64,000 bases of DNA. It comes from Cohnella thailandensis (GTDB lineage Bacteria; Bacillota; Bacilli; Paenibacillales; Paenibacillaceae). Positions 1-8,126 of this stretch are shown piece after piece (position 1 is the stretch's first letter; each line of letters opens with the position of its first letter). Where the stretch lies: positions 21,163 to 85,162 of the forward strand of contig NZ_JACJVQ010000027.1 in NCBI RefSeq assembly GCF_014212135.1, written 5' to 3'. Position numbers and translations under genes: made by a program. The notes beneath the pieces were generated by a model. The model saw only the letters and a program-made list of their open reading frames with translations, had not been told where the DNA came from and searched no databases.

Positions 1-15
1 GAGGGAATCAGTACG

Positions 16-240
16 ATGTGGGATGTCATTATTCCGATTGTAACGCTGATCGTCGGGCTTATCATCGGCTTTGTCGTAGGCGTATTTTATCTGCGTTCTC
101 AGCTCACCAAGATGCAGAACGATCCAGAGATGATCCAGAAGATGGCGAAGCAAATGGGCTATAATATGAACAAACAGCAGCTGAATAAGGCGCAACAGAT
201 GATGAAAAATCAGAATTTGAACAAGCCTCGCCGCAAATAA
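16..240 (+). CDS. yneF: YneF-family (UPF0154) small membrane protein
   Basis: A 74-residue protein with one N-terminal membrane helix (about residues 5-26, a run of Ile, Val, Leu and Gly) followed by a basic tail rich in Gln, Lys and Met. The order of helix, then a QLTKMQNDPEM-like stretch, then a KQMGYN motif, and the length, match the YneF/UPF0154 family of Firmicutes. The family has no firmly established function. A GAGGG ribosome site lies about 10 nt before the ATG. The basic tail is expected to face the cytoplasm. folE follows 42 bp downstream on the same strand, so the two may be co-transcribed; the upstream context lies outside the window. Confidence 0.85.
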   Translation: MWDVIIPIVTLIVGLIIGFVVGVFYLRSQLTKMQNDPEMIQKMAKQMGYNMNKQQLNKAQQMMKNQNLNKPRRK

Positions 241-282
241 GCGGCCGATGGAGCGCCATTCACCGCATAGGGAGGGAATCCA

Positions 283-876
283 TTGTCGGGGTTGAAGGAT
301 TATACGAATTCCCAGGTGGCTAGCAACCGGGAGAAGGTCGAGTATCACGTTCGGGAGATTTTGAAGCTGATCGGCGAAGACGTGGAACGGGAAGGCTTGC
401 TGGAGACGCCGGCTCGCGTTACCCGAATGTACGAGGAGATCTTCGCGGGCTATGAAGCGGACCCGCGCGACGTGCTCGGCGTCACGTTCGACGAGAAGCA
501 CGAAGAGCTCGTCATCGTGAAGGATATCGTCTATTACAGCCAATGCGAGCATCATATGGCGCCGTTCTTCGGCAAGATCCATATCGGCTACATTCCGAGC
601 GGCAAGATCGCGGGCTTAAGCAAGTTCGCCCGGCTGGTGGAAGCCGTGACGCGCAGGCTGCAAGTGCAAGAACGGATTACTTCGCAGATTGCCGACATCC
701 TCGAAGAGGTCCTCTCTCCCAACGGGGTGATGGTCGTCGTGGAAGGCGAGCATCTGTGCATGTGCTCCCGAGGAGTGAAGAAGCCCGGCAGCAAGACGGT
801 CACTTCGGCCGTTCGGGGGCATTTCCGCAACAGCGCGGCCCTTCGATCGGAGTTCCTGTCGCTCATCAAGGAATAA
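283..876 (+). CDS. folE: GTP cyclohydrolase I
   Basis: A 197-residue enzyme that converts GTP to 7,8-dihydroneopterin triphosphate, the first step of tetrahydrofolate (and queuosine precursor) synthesis, in the cytoplasm. The hallmark QCEHHMAPFFGKIHIGYIP block supplies zinc and substrate ligands, and the later GEHLCMCSRG motif supplies the second zinc cysteine. The C-terminal TSAVRGHFR stretch is also typical of the family. All expected catalytic residues are present and the length is normal for a bacterial type IA enzyme. Translation starts at TTG, supported by GGGAGGG about 7 nt upstream. A strong terminator follows immediately, so this ends a short transcription unit with yneF. Confidence 0.96.
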   Translation: MSGLKDYTNSQVASNREKVEYHVREILKLIGEDVEREGLLETPARVTRMYEEIFAGYEADPRDVLGVTFDEKHEELVIVKDIVYYSQCEHHMAPFFGKIHIGYIPSGKIAGLSKFARLVEAVTRRLQVQERITSQIADILEEVLSPNGVMVVVEGEHLCMCSRGVKKPGSKTVTSAVRGHFRNSAALRSEFLSLIKE

Positions 877-878
877 GC

Positions 879-926
879 AACGCTCTCTAGGTTAGCCGGA
901 AGGCTAAGTAGAGAGCGTTTTTTTTA
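879..926 (+). terminator. Rho-independent terminator after folE
   Basis: The arms AACGCTCTCTA and TAGAGAGCGTT form an 11-bp perfect stem with an inner GTTAGCC/GGCTAAG pair, followed by eight T residues. It ends folE and overlaps the stop codon of the convergent fnr-like gene, so it may also serve that gene on the other strand. Confidence 0.9.
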
Positions 927-1688
927 TAATCTGCAGATCTCCATCGGGCACTGGTCGCAACGGCAGACTCCGCGCAGGTAAGGGACGTCCTTGATGAGCA
1001 GATGACCCTCGCGAACGGTAAGCACGCCTTCCTTGCGCAGGTCCGAAAGCATGCGGTTGACGCACTCCCTCGTCGCTCCGATCATGTCGGCCATCTCCGC
1101 ATGGCTTATTTTCAGCGTAATGTAGATGCCTTCCTTCTCCTGAACCCCGTTCGAATTGCACAATCGGATGAGAAGCGAGCAGAGCGCCCCGGATTTGCCG
1201 TACAGCATCAGATCGCGGAACTTCGATTGCGTCATCCGGTGCACGAGCCCCATCCACTTCATGAACTCGATCGCGAGATCCCCATGCTGCCACAGCAGCA
1301 CCTCCAGGTCGGCCATCTGCATGACGCCGATCTCCCCGTCCTCCAGCACCTCCGCGCTAAAGGCGTGCACCGGATTCGCGAACGGTTCCGGCTGGCCGTA
1401 GAGATCTCCCTTCTGAAGCATGTATAACGTCATATTTCGTCCGGTATCGGAGGTCTTCGTGATCCGGATTCTCCCGCTGCGCACGAAAATCAGCTTGTCG
1501 GCGGGATCCCCTTCCCAGAAAAGAACGCTCCCTTTCTCGATCGGCTTGCGGTACATGATGCTCTGCATCTTGGCGAAGCTGTCGGCGGAGAAGCACCGGG
1601 CGGTGCCGGCCAACCCTTCGTTGGAGATCGGAAGACGGGCTGCTTTGTTGGGTGTATGGGAGGTCGCGTTCTGGGCGATCGCGGTCAT
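924..1688 (-). CDS. fnr: Crp/Fnr-family oxygen-responsive regulator (Bacillus Fnr type)
   Basis: A 254-residue transcription factor with a cyclic-nucleotide-binding-like beta domain (about residues 40-150) and a C-terminal Crp-type helix-turn-helix whose recognition helix contains ATRECVNR. The last residues hold four cysteines, CRCDQCPMEIC, the position where Bacillus subtilis Fnr carries the cysteines of its oxygen-labile 4Fe-4S cluster; E. coli FNR has them at the N-terminus. A GTG nine bases upstream abuts the AAGGAGC ribosome site, so the ATG at 1688, 9 nt from it, is the better start. It sits two genes from adhE, pflB and pflA, which carry Fnr-type control in other Firmicutes. I infer it is their anaerobic activator; the oxygen-sensing role is inferred from the cysteines. 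Confidence 0.85.
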   Translation of the reverse strand: MTAIAQNATSHTPNKAARLPISNEGLAGTARCFSADSFAKMQSIMYRKPIEKGSVLFWEGDPADKLIFVRSGRIRITKTSDTGRNMTLYMLQKGDLYGQPEPFANPVHAFSAEVLEDGEIGVMQMADLEVLLWQHGDLAIEFMKWMGLVHRMTQSKFRDLMLYGKSGALCSLLIRLCNSNGVQEKEGIYITLKISHAEMADMIGATRECVNRMLSDLRKEGVLTVREGHLLIKDVPYLRGVCRCDQCPMEICRL

Positions 1689-1810
1689 TCGGATCACGCT
1701 CCTTAACTCTTTATGATTCTATTTTAATGGAATTCGCGGGGATCGGTTATGAGGGGATTGACTGAATGTAACGGGGGGAATTCCCTGATTTTTGCTCCGT
1801 CCGCCACAAG

Positions 1811-1826
1811 AATGACAATAATCACA
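1811..1826 (-). promoter_or_regulatory. Putative Fnr box upstream of fnr
   Basis: Read on the minus strand this is TGTGATTATTGTCATT: one exact TGTGA half site, a 6-bp spacer and TCATT, against the Crp/Fnr consensus TGTGA-N6-TCACA. It lies about 125 bp before the fnr start and about 160 bp before the MobA-like gene on the other strand, so it could serve autoregulation or the divergent gene. Only the pattern match supports it. Confidence 0.45.
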
Positions 1827-1986
1827 GTTTCTCGCCGGGATTCCGTCGTTAAATAAAGGTGTTTCGTCCGCCAGAACATCGAGGATTGGAGGAGGCAGAT
1901 TACCGAAATCGGGCAGAAAGGAAGGCGGTAAGGATGAGGAGTTCCGGTTGTCTCGAGCTCCGGCGAAGGAAGAGGGGGGCGGCGCC

Positions 1987-2601
1987 ATGGTGAGCGGAAT
2001 CATTCTGGCAGGCGGCGCGGCCCGGGGAATGCGGATGAGGAACATGGTTTTGCTGCCCTACGAGGGGGAGGCGCTGCTGGACAGACAGATTCGCCTGATG
2101 GACGATCTATGCCAGGAGATCATCCTCGTGACGGGTTCGCCCAAGTCGTATCTGCCGTTGGTGCCCTCTTCCGTCCGAATCGTGTCCGACTACATGCCGG
2201 GCAGAGGAGCTCTCGGAGGCTTGGCGGCGGGCTTGTCGCTGTCCCAGCAGCGCTATGCGTGGGTCGTCGGCTGCGACATGCCGAAACTCAGCCCGGCGGC
2301 GGCCCGATTGCTGCTGAAGAGGCTGATCGGCAATTACGAGGCGGTATGGCCGTCCGATAAGGATGGGCCGCATCCGCTGCATGGGGTATACGATTGCGAG
2401 TGCGCGGGGCGAATCGCGAAGCTGGTTGAGGAAGGAGGGGCGACCCTGGCCGATCTGCCCGGGTATCTGGCCTGGGGAGAGGTGGCCGAGGGCGAATTCG
2501 CCCAGCAAGGCATCGCCTTCGATTTCCTGGAGACGATTCGCGGAACGGGATTCCACGCAAGGCCGGCGATCGAGGAAAGCCGGTTCCGGGCGGGAATCTG
2601 A
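1987..2601 (+). CDS. MobA-like molybdenum cofactor guanylyltransferase, divergent
   Basis: A 204-residue nucleotidyltransferase-fold protein of the MobA family, which normally joins GMP to molybdopterin. The N-terminal LAGG motif, the PGRGALGGLAAGL stretch (compare GPLxGI) and the metal-binding GCDMP motif are visible. The signature after LAGG is degenerate: the usual RMGxxK becomes GMRMRN, so the conserved Gly and the catalytic Lys appear replaced. The ATG at 1987 follows a GGAAGAGGGG ribosome site; a longer reading from 1948 lacks one. It sits between fnr and adhE, which suggests a link to anaerobic respiration, but no molybdoenzyme is encoded nearby. Either the substrate has shifted or catalysis is impaired. 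Family confidence is good; function is uncertain. Confidence 0.65.
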   Translation: MVSGIILAGGAARGMRMRNMVLLPYEGEALLDRQIRLMDDLCQEIILVTGSPKSYLPLVPSSVRIVSDYMPGRGALGGLAAGLSLSQQRYAWVVGCDMPKLSPAAARLLLKRLIGNYEAVWPSDKDGPHPLHGVYDCECAGRIAKLVEEGGATLADLPGYLAWGEVAEGEFAQQGIAFDFLETIRGTGFHARPAIEESRFRAGI

Positions 2602-2646
2602 CGGGTTTGGCGAAAATGCGGCGGATAGAAGCGTAAGATTGGCGGA

Positions 2647-2662
2647 TGTGAACCATGTCATA
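2647..2662 (+). promoter_or_regulatory. Putative Fnr box upstream of adhE
   Basis: TGTGAACCATGTCATA has an exact TGTGA half site, a 6-bp spacer and TCATA (4 of 5 to TCACA). Its centre lies about 150 bp before the adhE start. A class-II activator placed here would put transcription near 2696, with TACGTT (2684-2689) as a weak -10. With the Fnr gene next door, this supports anaerobic induction of adhE. Confidence 0.5.
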
Positions 2663-2803
2663 GTTGCGGAAGATGGCGAGGAGTACGTTGGAGGCAGCGG
2701 CCCGGCAGCGATTGACAGCTTGGGTTGCGTAAGGTTCGCTTCTGCGCCGCCGGGGCGCCGAAGCCGCGTTGTCCATTTTGTTTTCTCTGGAGGGAGAGAG
2801 ACC

Positions 2804-5410
2804 ATGGCTGTAAAAGAGAGTATGCCGCCCGTTACGAGTACCTCGGCGGAGGAAGTCGAAGCTTTGGCAGCAAGGGCAATGGCAGCAAGAGAGGCATATT
2901 TGTCGCTGGATCAGGCTCAGGTCGATACCGTCGTGCAGGCGATGGCATTGGCCGGCCTGGAAAGACACATGGAGCTCGCGAAGCTGGCGATCCAGGAGAC
3001 GGGAAGAGGCGTATACGAGGACAAAATCACGAAGAACCTGTTCGCGACGGAGTACATCTACCACAGCATCAAATACGCCAAGACCGTCGGCATCATCGAG
3101 GACAATCCCTACGAGAGCTATCAGGAGGTCGCCGAGCCGGTCGGCGTCATCGCCGGCGTCACGCCGGTAACGAATCCGACCTCCACGACGATGTTCAAGT
3201 CGCTGATCGCGGCGAAGACCCGCAATCCGATCGTGTTCGCGTTCCACCCCTCGGCGCAGCGGTCCAGCGCCGAAGCGGCGAGAACGCTTCGGGACGCGGC
3301 CGTTCGGGCGGGCGCGCCGGAGCATTGCATTCAGTGGATCGAGAACCCCTCGGTCGAGGCGACCGGTCTCCTCATGAACCACCCGGGCATCGCGCTCGTC
3401 TTGGCCACCGGGGGATCCGCGATGGTGAAGGCGGCATACAGCACCGGCAAGCCGGCGCTCGGCGTCGGTCCGGGCAACGTGCCGTGCTTCATCGAGAAGA
3501 CGGCCGATCTGGAGCAGGCGGTCACCGACCTGATCCTGTCCAAGACGTTCGACAACGGCATGATCTGCGCGTCCGAGCAGGCCGTCATCGTCGAGGAGCC
3601 GGCGGAGGGCCGGGTGCGCAAGCTGATGAAGGACAACGGCTGCTACTTTCTGAACAAGGAGGAGACGGAGGCGGTATCGAAGCTCGTCATCAACCCGGAG
3701 AAGTGCGCGGTCAACGCCGTCATCGTCGGCCAATCCGCCGTCAAGATCGCGGAGCTTGCGGGGCTGAGGGTCCCCGCGGATACGAAAATCCTCGTGGCCG
3801 AGCTGGCCGGAGTCGGAGCCGCTTATCCGCTGTCGGCGGAGAAGCTCAGTCCGGTTCTCGCCTACTACAAGGTGAAGAACGCGGCCCAAGGCATCGAGAG
3901 GGCCGCCGAGGTTGTCGCTTACGGCGGAATGGGCCACTCGTCGGTCGTTCATAGCCGCGACGAAGAAGTGATCCAGGCGTTCGCCGCAAGGCTGCAGACC
4001 GGGCGCGTCATCGTCAACGCTCCGTCGACGCACGGGGCCATCGGCGACATCTACAACACGAACCTGCCTTCTCTTACGCTCGGCTGCGGATCGTACGGAC
4101 ACAACTCGACGACCTCAAACGTGTCGGCGGTCAACCTGATCAACGTGAAAAGAGTAGCGAGGAGAACCGTCAACATGCAATGGTTCAAGGTTCCGCCGAA
4201 GGTTTATTTCGAGAAGGGCGCCACTCAGTACCTGGAGAAAATGCCGGACATCTCTCGCATCATGGTCGTCACCGACGCGATGATGGTCAAGCTGGGCTAC
4301 GTCGAGAAGCTGGAGTACTACCTCCGCAAGCGGAAAACGCCCGTTTACCTGGAGGTATTCTCCGACGTCGAACCGGATCCTTCGACGGATACGGTCGAGA
4401 AAGGGACGGCGCTGATGGCATCGTTCAAGCCGGATTGCATCATCGCGCTCGGCGGAGGCTCGCCGATGGACGCGGCCAAGGCGATGTGGCTGTTCTACGA
4501 ATACCCGGATACGAGCTTCGATTCGCTTAAGCAGAAGTTCCTCGACATCCGGAAGAGAGTTTACAAATATCCGAGACTCGGACGCAAAGCGAAGTTCGTG
4601 GCGATTCCGACGACGTCGGGCACGGGCTCGGAGGTGACCTCGTTCGCGGTCATTACCGACAAGAACAAGGGCAACACCAAGTATCCGCTCGCCGACTACG
4701 AGCTGACGCCGGACGTGGCGATAGTCGATCCCGAGTTCGTCTATTCTCTTCCGAAGACGGCGGTGGCCGATACGGGAATGGACGTGCTGACGCACGCGAT
4801 CGAGGCCTACGTGTCGGTCATGGCGAACGACTACACGGACGGGCTGGCGCTGCAGGCGATCCGCCTCGTGTTCGATCACCTCGAGAAGTCGTTCCATTCC
4901 GCCGATCCGCTCGCCCGTGAGAAAATGCACAACGCGTCGACGATCGCCGGAATGGCGTTCGCGAACGCTTTTCTCGGCATCAATCACTCGCTCGCGCACA
5001 AATGGGGAGGTCAATACCACACCGCGCACGGCCGGACGAACGCGATCCTGATGCCGCACGTCATTCGCTATAACGCGCAGAAGCCGACGAAGTTCGCTTC
5101 GTTCCCGAAGTACGGGCACTACGTCGCCGACCTTCGCTACGCGGAGATCGCCCGGATGCTGGCTCTCCCGGCGAAGACGACGGAGGAAGGCGTGAACAGC
5201 CTGATCGCGGCGATCCGCAAGCTGAACGCTTCGCTCGGCATTCCCGAGTCGTTCGCCGAACTCGGGTTCGACCCGGCCGACTTCGAGGCCCGGGTGGAGG
5301 AGCTGGCCGACCGGGCGTTCGAGGACCAGTGCACGACGGCGAACCCGCGATTGCCTCTCGTGACCGAGCTGGCGGACGTTTATCGCAACGCTTTTTACGG
5401 AAGGTTCTGA
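2804..5410 (+). CDS. adhE: Bifunctional acetaldehyde-CoA/alcohol dehydrogenase
   Basis: An 868-residue fermentative fusion enzyme that reduces acetyl-CoA to acetaldehyde and then ethanol, reoxidising two NADH. The N-terminal half is a CoA-acylating aldehyde dehydrogenase with the catalytic cysteine in NGMICASEQ (about residue 255) and a GVGPGNVP loop. The C-terminal half is an iron-dependent alcohol dehydrogenase with GGGSPMDAAKAM, PTTSGTGSE and the metal-ligand region HAIEAY to NHSLAHKWGG and YHTAHG. Length is normal. The ATG at 2804 follows GGAGGGAGAG; the in-frame open region upstream is non-coding extension. It lies upstream of pflB and pflA on the same strand, separated by a 51-bp tandem repeat array, and has a possible Fnr box upstream. 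The protein usually forms spirosome filaments. Confidence 0.97.
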   Translation: MAVKESMPPVTSTSAEEVEALAARAMAAREAYLSLDQAQVDTVVQAMALAGLERHMELAKLAIQETGRGVYEDKITKNLFATEYIYHSIKYAKTVGIIEDNPYESYQEVAEPVGVIAGVTPVTNPTSTTMFKSLIAAKTRNPIVFAFHPSAQRSSAEAARTLRDAAVRAGAPEHCIQWIENPSVEATGLLMNHPGIALVLATGGSAMVKAAYSTGKPALGVGPGNVPCFIEKTADLEQAVTDLILSKTFDNGMICASEQAVIVEEPAEGRVRKLMKDNGCYFLNKEETEAVSKLVINPEKCAVNAVIVGQSAVKIAELAGLRVPADTKILVAELAGVGAAYPLSAEKLSPVLAYYKVKNAAQGIERAAEVVAYGGMGHSSVVHSRDEEVIQAFAARLQTGRVIVNAPSTHGAIGDIYNTNLPSLTLGCGSYGHNSTTSNVSAVNLINVKRVARRTVNMQWFKVPPKVYFEKGATQYLEKMPDISRIMVVTDAMMVKLGYVEKLEYYLRKRKTPVYLEVFSDVEPDPSTDTVEKGTALMASFKPDCIIALGGGSPMDAAKAMWLFYEYPDTSFDSLKQKFLDIRKRVYKYPRLGRKAKFVAIPTTSGTGSEVTSFAVITDKNKGNTKYPLADYELTPDVAIVDPEFVYSLPKTAVADTGMDVLTHAIEAYVSVMANDYTDGLALQAIRLVFDHLEKSFHSADPLAREKMHNASTIAGMAFANAFLGINHSLAHKWGGQYHTAHGRTNAILMPHVIRYNAQKPTKFASFPKYGHYVADLRYAEIARMLALPAKTTEEGVNSLIAAIRKLNASLGIPESFAELGFDPADFEARVEELADRAFEDQCTTANPRLPLVTELADVYRNAFYGRF

Positions 5411-5447
5411 GGCGGCGGGGCCGAAGGGGAGCATGACTAGGGGGGCT

Positions 5448-5753
5448 GTAACCCGACATCATCGGGTTAGAGCCGCCCGGGGCTCCGGTTACGGAGCTGT
5501 AACCCGACATTATCGGGTTAGAGCTGCTCGGGGCTCCGGTTACGGAGCTGTAACCCGACATTATCGGGTTAGAGCCGCTCGGGGCTCCAGTTACGGAGCT
5601 GTAACCCGACATTATCGGGTTAGAGCTGCTCGGGGCTCCGGTTACGGAGCTGTAACCCGACATCATCGGGTTAGAGCCGCTCGGGGCTCCGGTTACGGAG
5701 CTGTAACCCGACATCATCGGGTTAGAGCCGCTCGGGGGCTTCGGTTACGGAGC
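5448..5753. repeat. Six-copy 51-bp tandem repeat with hairpin units (array 1)
   Basis: Six units begin at 5448, 5499, 5550, 5601, 5652 and 5703, exactly 51 bp apart, with few base differences. Each unit holds a perfect 8-bp inverted repeat with a 5-base loop, TAACCCGA-CATYA-TCGGGTTA, extended in some copies by AGCT/AGCT. A partial seventh unit (GGAGCTGCAAC) trails off before pflB. No T-run follows the hairpins, so they are not ordinary terminators. Since 51 is a multiple of 3, both strands show open but spurious reading frames. The array fills almost the whole adhE-pflB gap. Confidence 0.95.
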
Positions 5754-5797
5754 TGCAACACCTTGCTACGCAAGAAGACTGAAGGAGGAGAGGCACC

Positions 5798-8068
5798 ATG
5801 TCCAAGCTGGAGGATGAAGTGAGACAGATTCTAACCGAGAGAAATCCCTGGCGCGGCTTCGCGGAAGGGCCTTGGCAAGAGAAGACGGACGTCGCCGGAT
5901 TCATCTCCCTGAACTTGACGCCTTACGAAGGAGACGAGGGCTTTCTCGCTCCGCCGACGGAGGCGACGGAGAAGCTGTGGGCGCAGGTTCTGGAGCTGAT
6001 GAGGCGGGAGCGGGAGAACGGCGGGGTGCTGGATGTGGATGTGAACACCGTGTCGACGATCACCTCCCACGGGCCGGGCTACATCGACCGCGGCTTGGAG
6101 ACGGTCGTCGGGCTTCAGACCGACGAGCCGCTTAAACGCTCGATCCAGCCGTTTGGCGGCATCCGGATGGTCGCCGATGCTTGCGAGGCCTACGGCTACA
6201 AGCTGCCCGCGGAAATCGAACGGCTGTTCGCCGACATCCGGAAGACCCACAACCAAGGCGTGTTCGACGCCTACACGACGGAGATGAGAAACGCCCGCAA
6301 GGCGGCGATCATCACCGGTCTCCCGGATGCTTACGGGAGGGGACGCATTATCGGGGATTACCGCCGCGTCGCCCTGTACGGCGTCGACAAGCTGATCGCG
6401 GACAAAAAGCGCGATCTGGTCGAGCTGGAGGCGGGTCCGATGCAAGAGGACGTCATCCGCCTGAGGGAAGAGCTCTCCGAGCAAGTTCGTTCCCTTCAAG
6501 AATTGAAGAGCATGGCGGCCGCTTACGGCTTCGACATCTCCCGTCCGGCCGTTAATGCCCGCGAGGCGGTCCAATGGGTCTACTTCGCTTACCTGGCGGC
6601 GATCAAGGAACAGAACGGGGCCGCGATGAGCCTCGGGCGCGTTTCCAGCTTCCTCGATATTTATATCGAGCGGGATTTGCGCGAAGGAACTCTAACGGAG
6701 CAGGAGGCGCAGGAGCTGGTCGACCACTTCGTCATGAAGCTGCGCTTGGCGAAGTTCTTGCGCACGCCGGACTACAACGAGCTGTTCAGCGGCGACCCGA
6801 CCTGGGTAACCGAGTCGATCGGCGGGATGGGGCTGGACGGACGGACTCGCGTTACCCGCAACTCCTTCCGTTTCCTTCATACGCTGTACAATCTCGGCCC
6901 CGCGCCGGAGCCGAACCTGACGGTGCTCTGGTCCGAACTGCTGCCGGACGCGTTCAAGCGGTACTGCGCGAAGGTATCGATCGAGACGAGCTCCATCCAG
7001 TACGAGAACGACGAGCTCATGCGGCCCGAATTCGGGGACGATTACGGCATCGCCTGCTGCGTCTCCGCGATGCGGATCGGCAAGCAGATGCAGTTCTTCG
7101 GCGCGCGGGCCAATCTGGCTAAAGCTCTGTTGTACGCCATCAACGGGGGAGTCGACGAGAAGCTCGGAATCCAGGTCGGACCGAAGACGGCTCCGCTGAC
7201 GACGGAGGTCCTCGACTACGACGAGGTCATGAGCCGTTACGAGGATGTGCTGGAGTGGCTGGCGGGGCTGTACGTCAACACGCTTAACGTTATCCACTAC
7301 ATGCACGACAAGTATTGCTACGAGCGCATCGAGATGGCGCTGCACGACCGGGAGATCGTGCGGACGATGGCGACGGGAATCGCGGGCTTGTCGGTCGTCG
7401 CGGACAGCCTGAGCGCCATCAAGTTCGCGAAGGTGAGGCCGATCCGCAACGAGCAAGGGATCGCGACGGGCTTCGAGATCGAAGGGGAGTACCCGCAATA
7501 CGGCAACAACGACGACCGGGTGGACGACATCGCCGTATGGCTGGCCGAGAACTTTATGGCGAAGCTGCGGAAGCATAAGACGTACCGCGGCTCGATCCCG
7601 ACGCTGTCGGTTCTGACGATTACGTCCAACGTCGTGTACGGCAAGAAGACGGGCAGCACGCCGGACGGCCGCCATGCCGGAGAGCCGTTCGCTCCGGGCG
7701 CGAACCCGATGCACGGACGCGACCGCAAAGGGGCGCTGGCTTCGCTCGGCTCGGTCGCCAAGATTCCTTACGAGAGCTGCCGGGACGGCATCTCGAACAC
7801 GTTCTCCATCATTCCGAAGGCTCTCGGACGGGAAAACGACGCCCGCAAGGACAACCTGGTGTCGCTTCTGGACGGTTATTCGGTCTGCGGAGGCCACCAT
7901 TTGAACGTGAACGTGTTCAATCGCGAGCAGCTGCTCGACGCGATGGAGCATCCGGAGCAATACCCGCAGCTTACGATCCGCGTCTCGGGCTACGCCGTCA
8001 ACTTCATCAAGCTGACGAGGGAGCAGCAGCTCGACGTCATCAACCGGACTTTCCACGGCAGCATTTGA
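5798..8068 (+). CDS. pflB: Formate C-acetyltransferase (pyruvate formate-lyase)
   Basis: A 756-residue glycyl-radical enzyme that converts pyruvate and CoA to acetyl-CoA and formate in anaerobic cells. The adjacent catalytic cysteines appear in GIACCVS (about residues 420-421) and the radical glycine in the C-terminal RVSGYAVNF motif (about residue 731). The rest is collinear with PflB, including STITSHGPGYID and GARANLAKALLYAINGG. The ATG follows GGAGGAG. pflA, its activating enzyme, is 58 bp downstream. Acetyl-CoA made here feeds AdhE. The radical makes the enzyme oxygen-sensitive, consistent with the nearby Fnr. No clear Fnr box is visible directly upstream, because the space is occupied by the repeat array, so read-through from adhE is possible. 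Confidence 0.97.
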   Translation: MSKLEDEVRQILTERNPWRGFAEGPWQEKTDVAGFISLNLTPYEGDEGFLAPPTEATEKLWAQVLELMRRERENGGVLDVDVNTVSTITSHGPGYIDRGLETVVGLQTDEPLKRSIQPFGGIRMVADACEAYGYKLPAEIERLFADIRKTHNQGVFDAYTTEMRNARKAAIITGLPDAYGRGRIIGDYRRVALYGVDKLIADKKRDLVELEAGPMQEDVIRLREELSEQVRSLQELKSMAAAYGFDISRPAVNAREAVQWVYFAYLAAIKEQNGAAMSLGRVSSFLDIYIERDLREGTLTEQEAQELVDHFVMKLRLAKFLRTPDYNELFSGDPTWVTESIGGMGLDGRTRVTRNSFRFLHTLYNLGPAPEPNLTVLWSELLPDAFKRYCAKVSIETSSIQYENDELMRPEFGDDYGIACCVSAMRIGKQMQFFGARANLAKALLYAINGGVDEKLGIQVGPKTAPLTTEVLDYDEVMSRYEDVLEWLAGLYVNTLNVIHYMHDKYCYERIEMALHDREIVRTMATGIAGLSVVADSLSAIKFAKVRPIRNEQGIATGFEIEGEYPQYGNNDDRVDDIAVWLAENFMAKLRKHKTYRGSIPTLSVLTITSNVVYGKKTGSTPDGRHAGEPFAPGANPMHGRDRKGALASLGSVAKIPYESCRDGISNTFSIIPKALGRENDARKDNLVSLLDGYSVCGGHHLNVNVFNREQLLDAMEHPEQYPQLTIRVSGYAVNFIKLTREQQLDVINRTFHGSI

Positions 8069-8126
8069 CCGGCTGAGCTGGAGCCAAGCCTTTACCGCGG
8101 GGGAATTAGAAAGGAGCGCGAGTCGC

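Noticed and set aside
2363..2803. In-frame N-terminal extension of adhE of 147 codons
   Set aside because: It overlaps the MobA-like gene in another frame, has no AdhE similarity, and the ATG at 2804 has a strong ribosome site and the right length.
2288..4102. 604-codon open frame on the minus strand
   Set aside because: Antisense to mobA-like and adhE; Arg/Asp-rich composition typical of high-GC shadow frames.
5061..5822. Long open frames on both strands across the adhE-pflB gap, encoding repeated 17-residue motifs
   Set aside because: They exist only because the 51-bp repeat unit is a multiple of three; no ribosome sites, and both strands are open in the same DNA.
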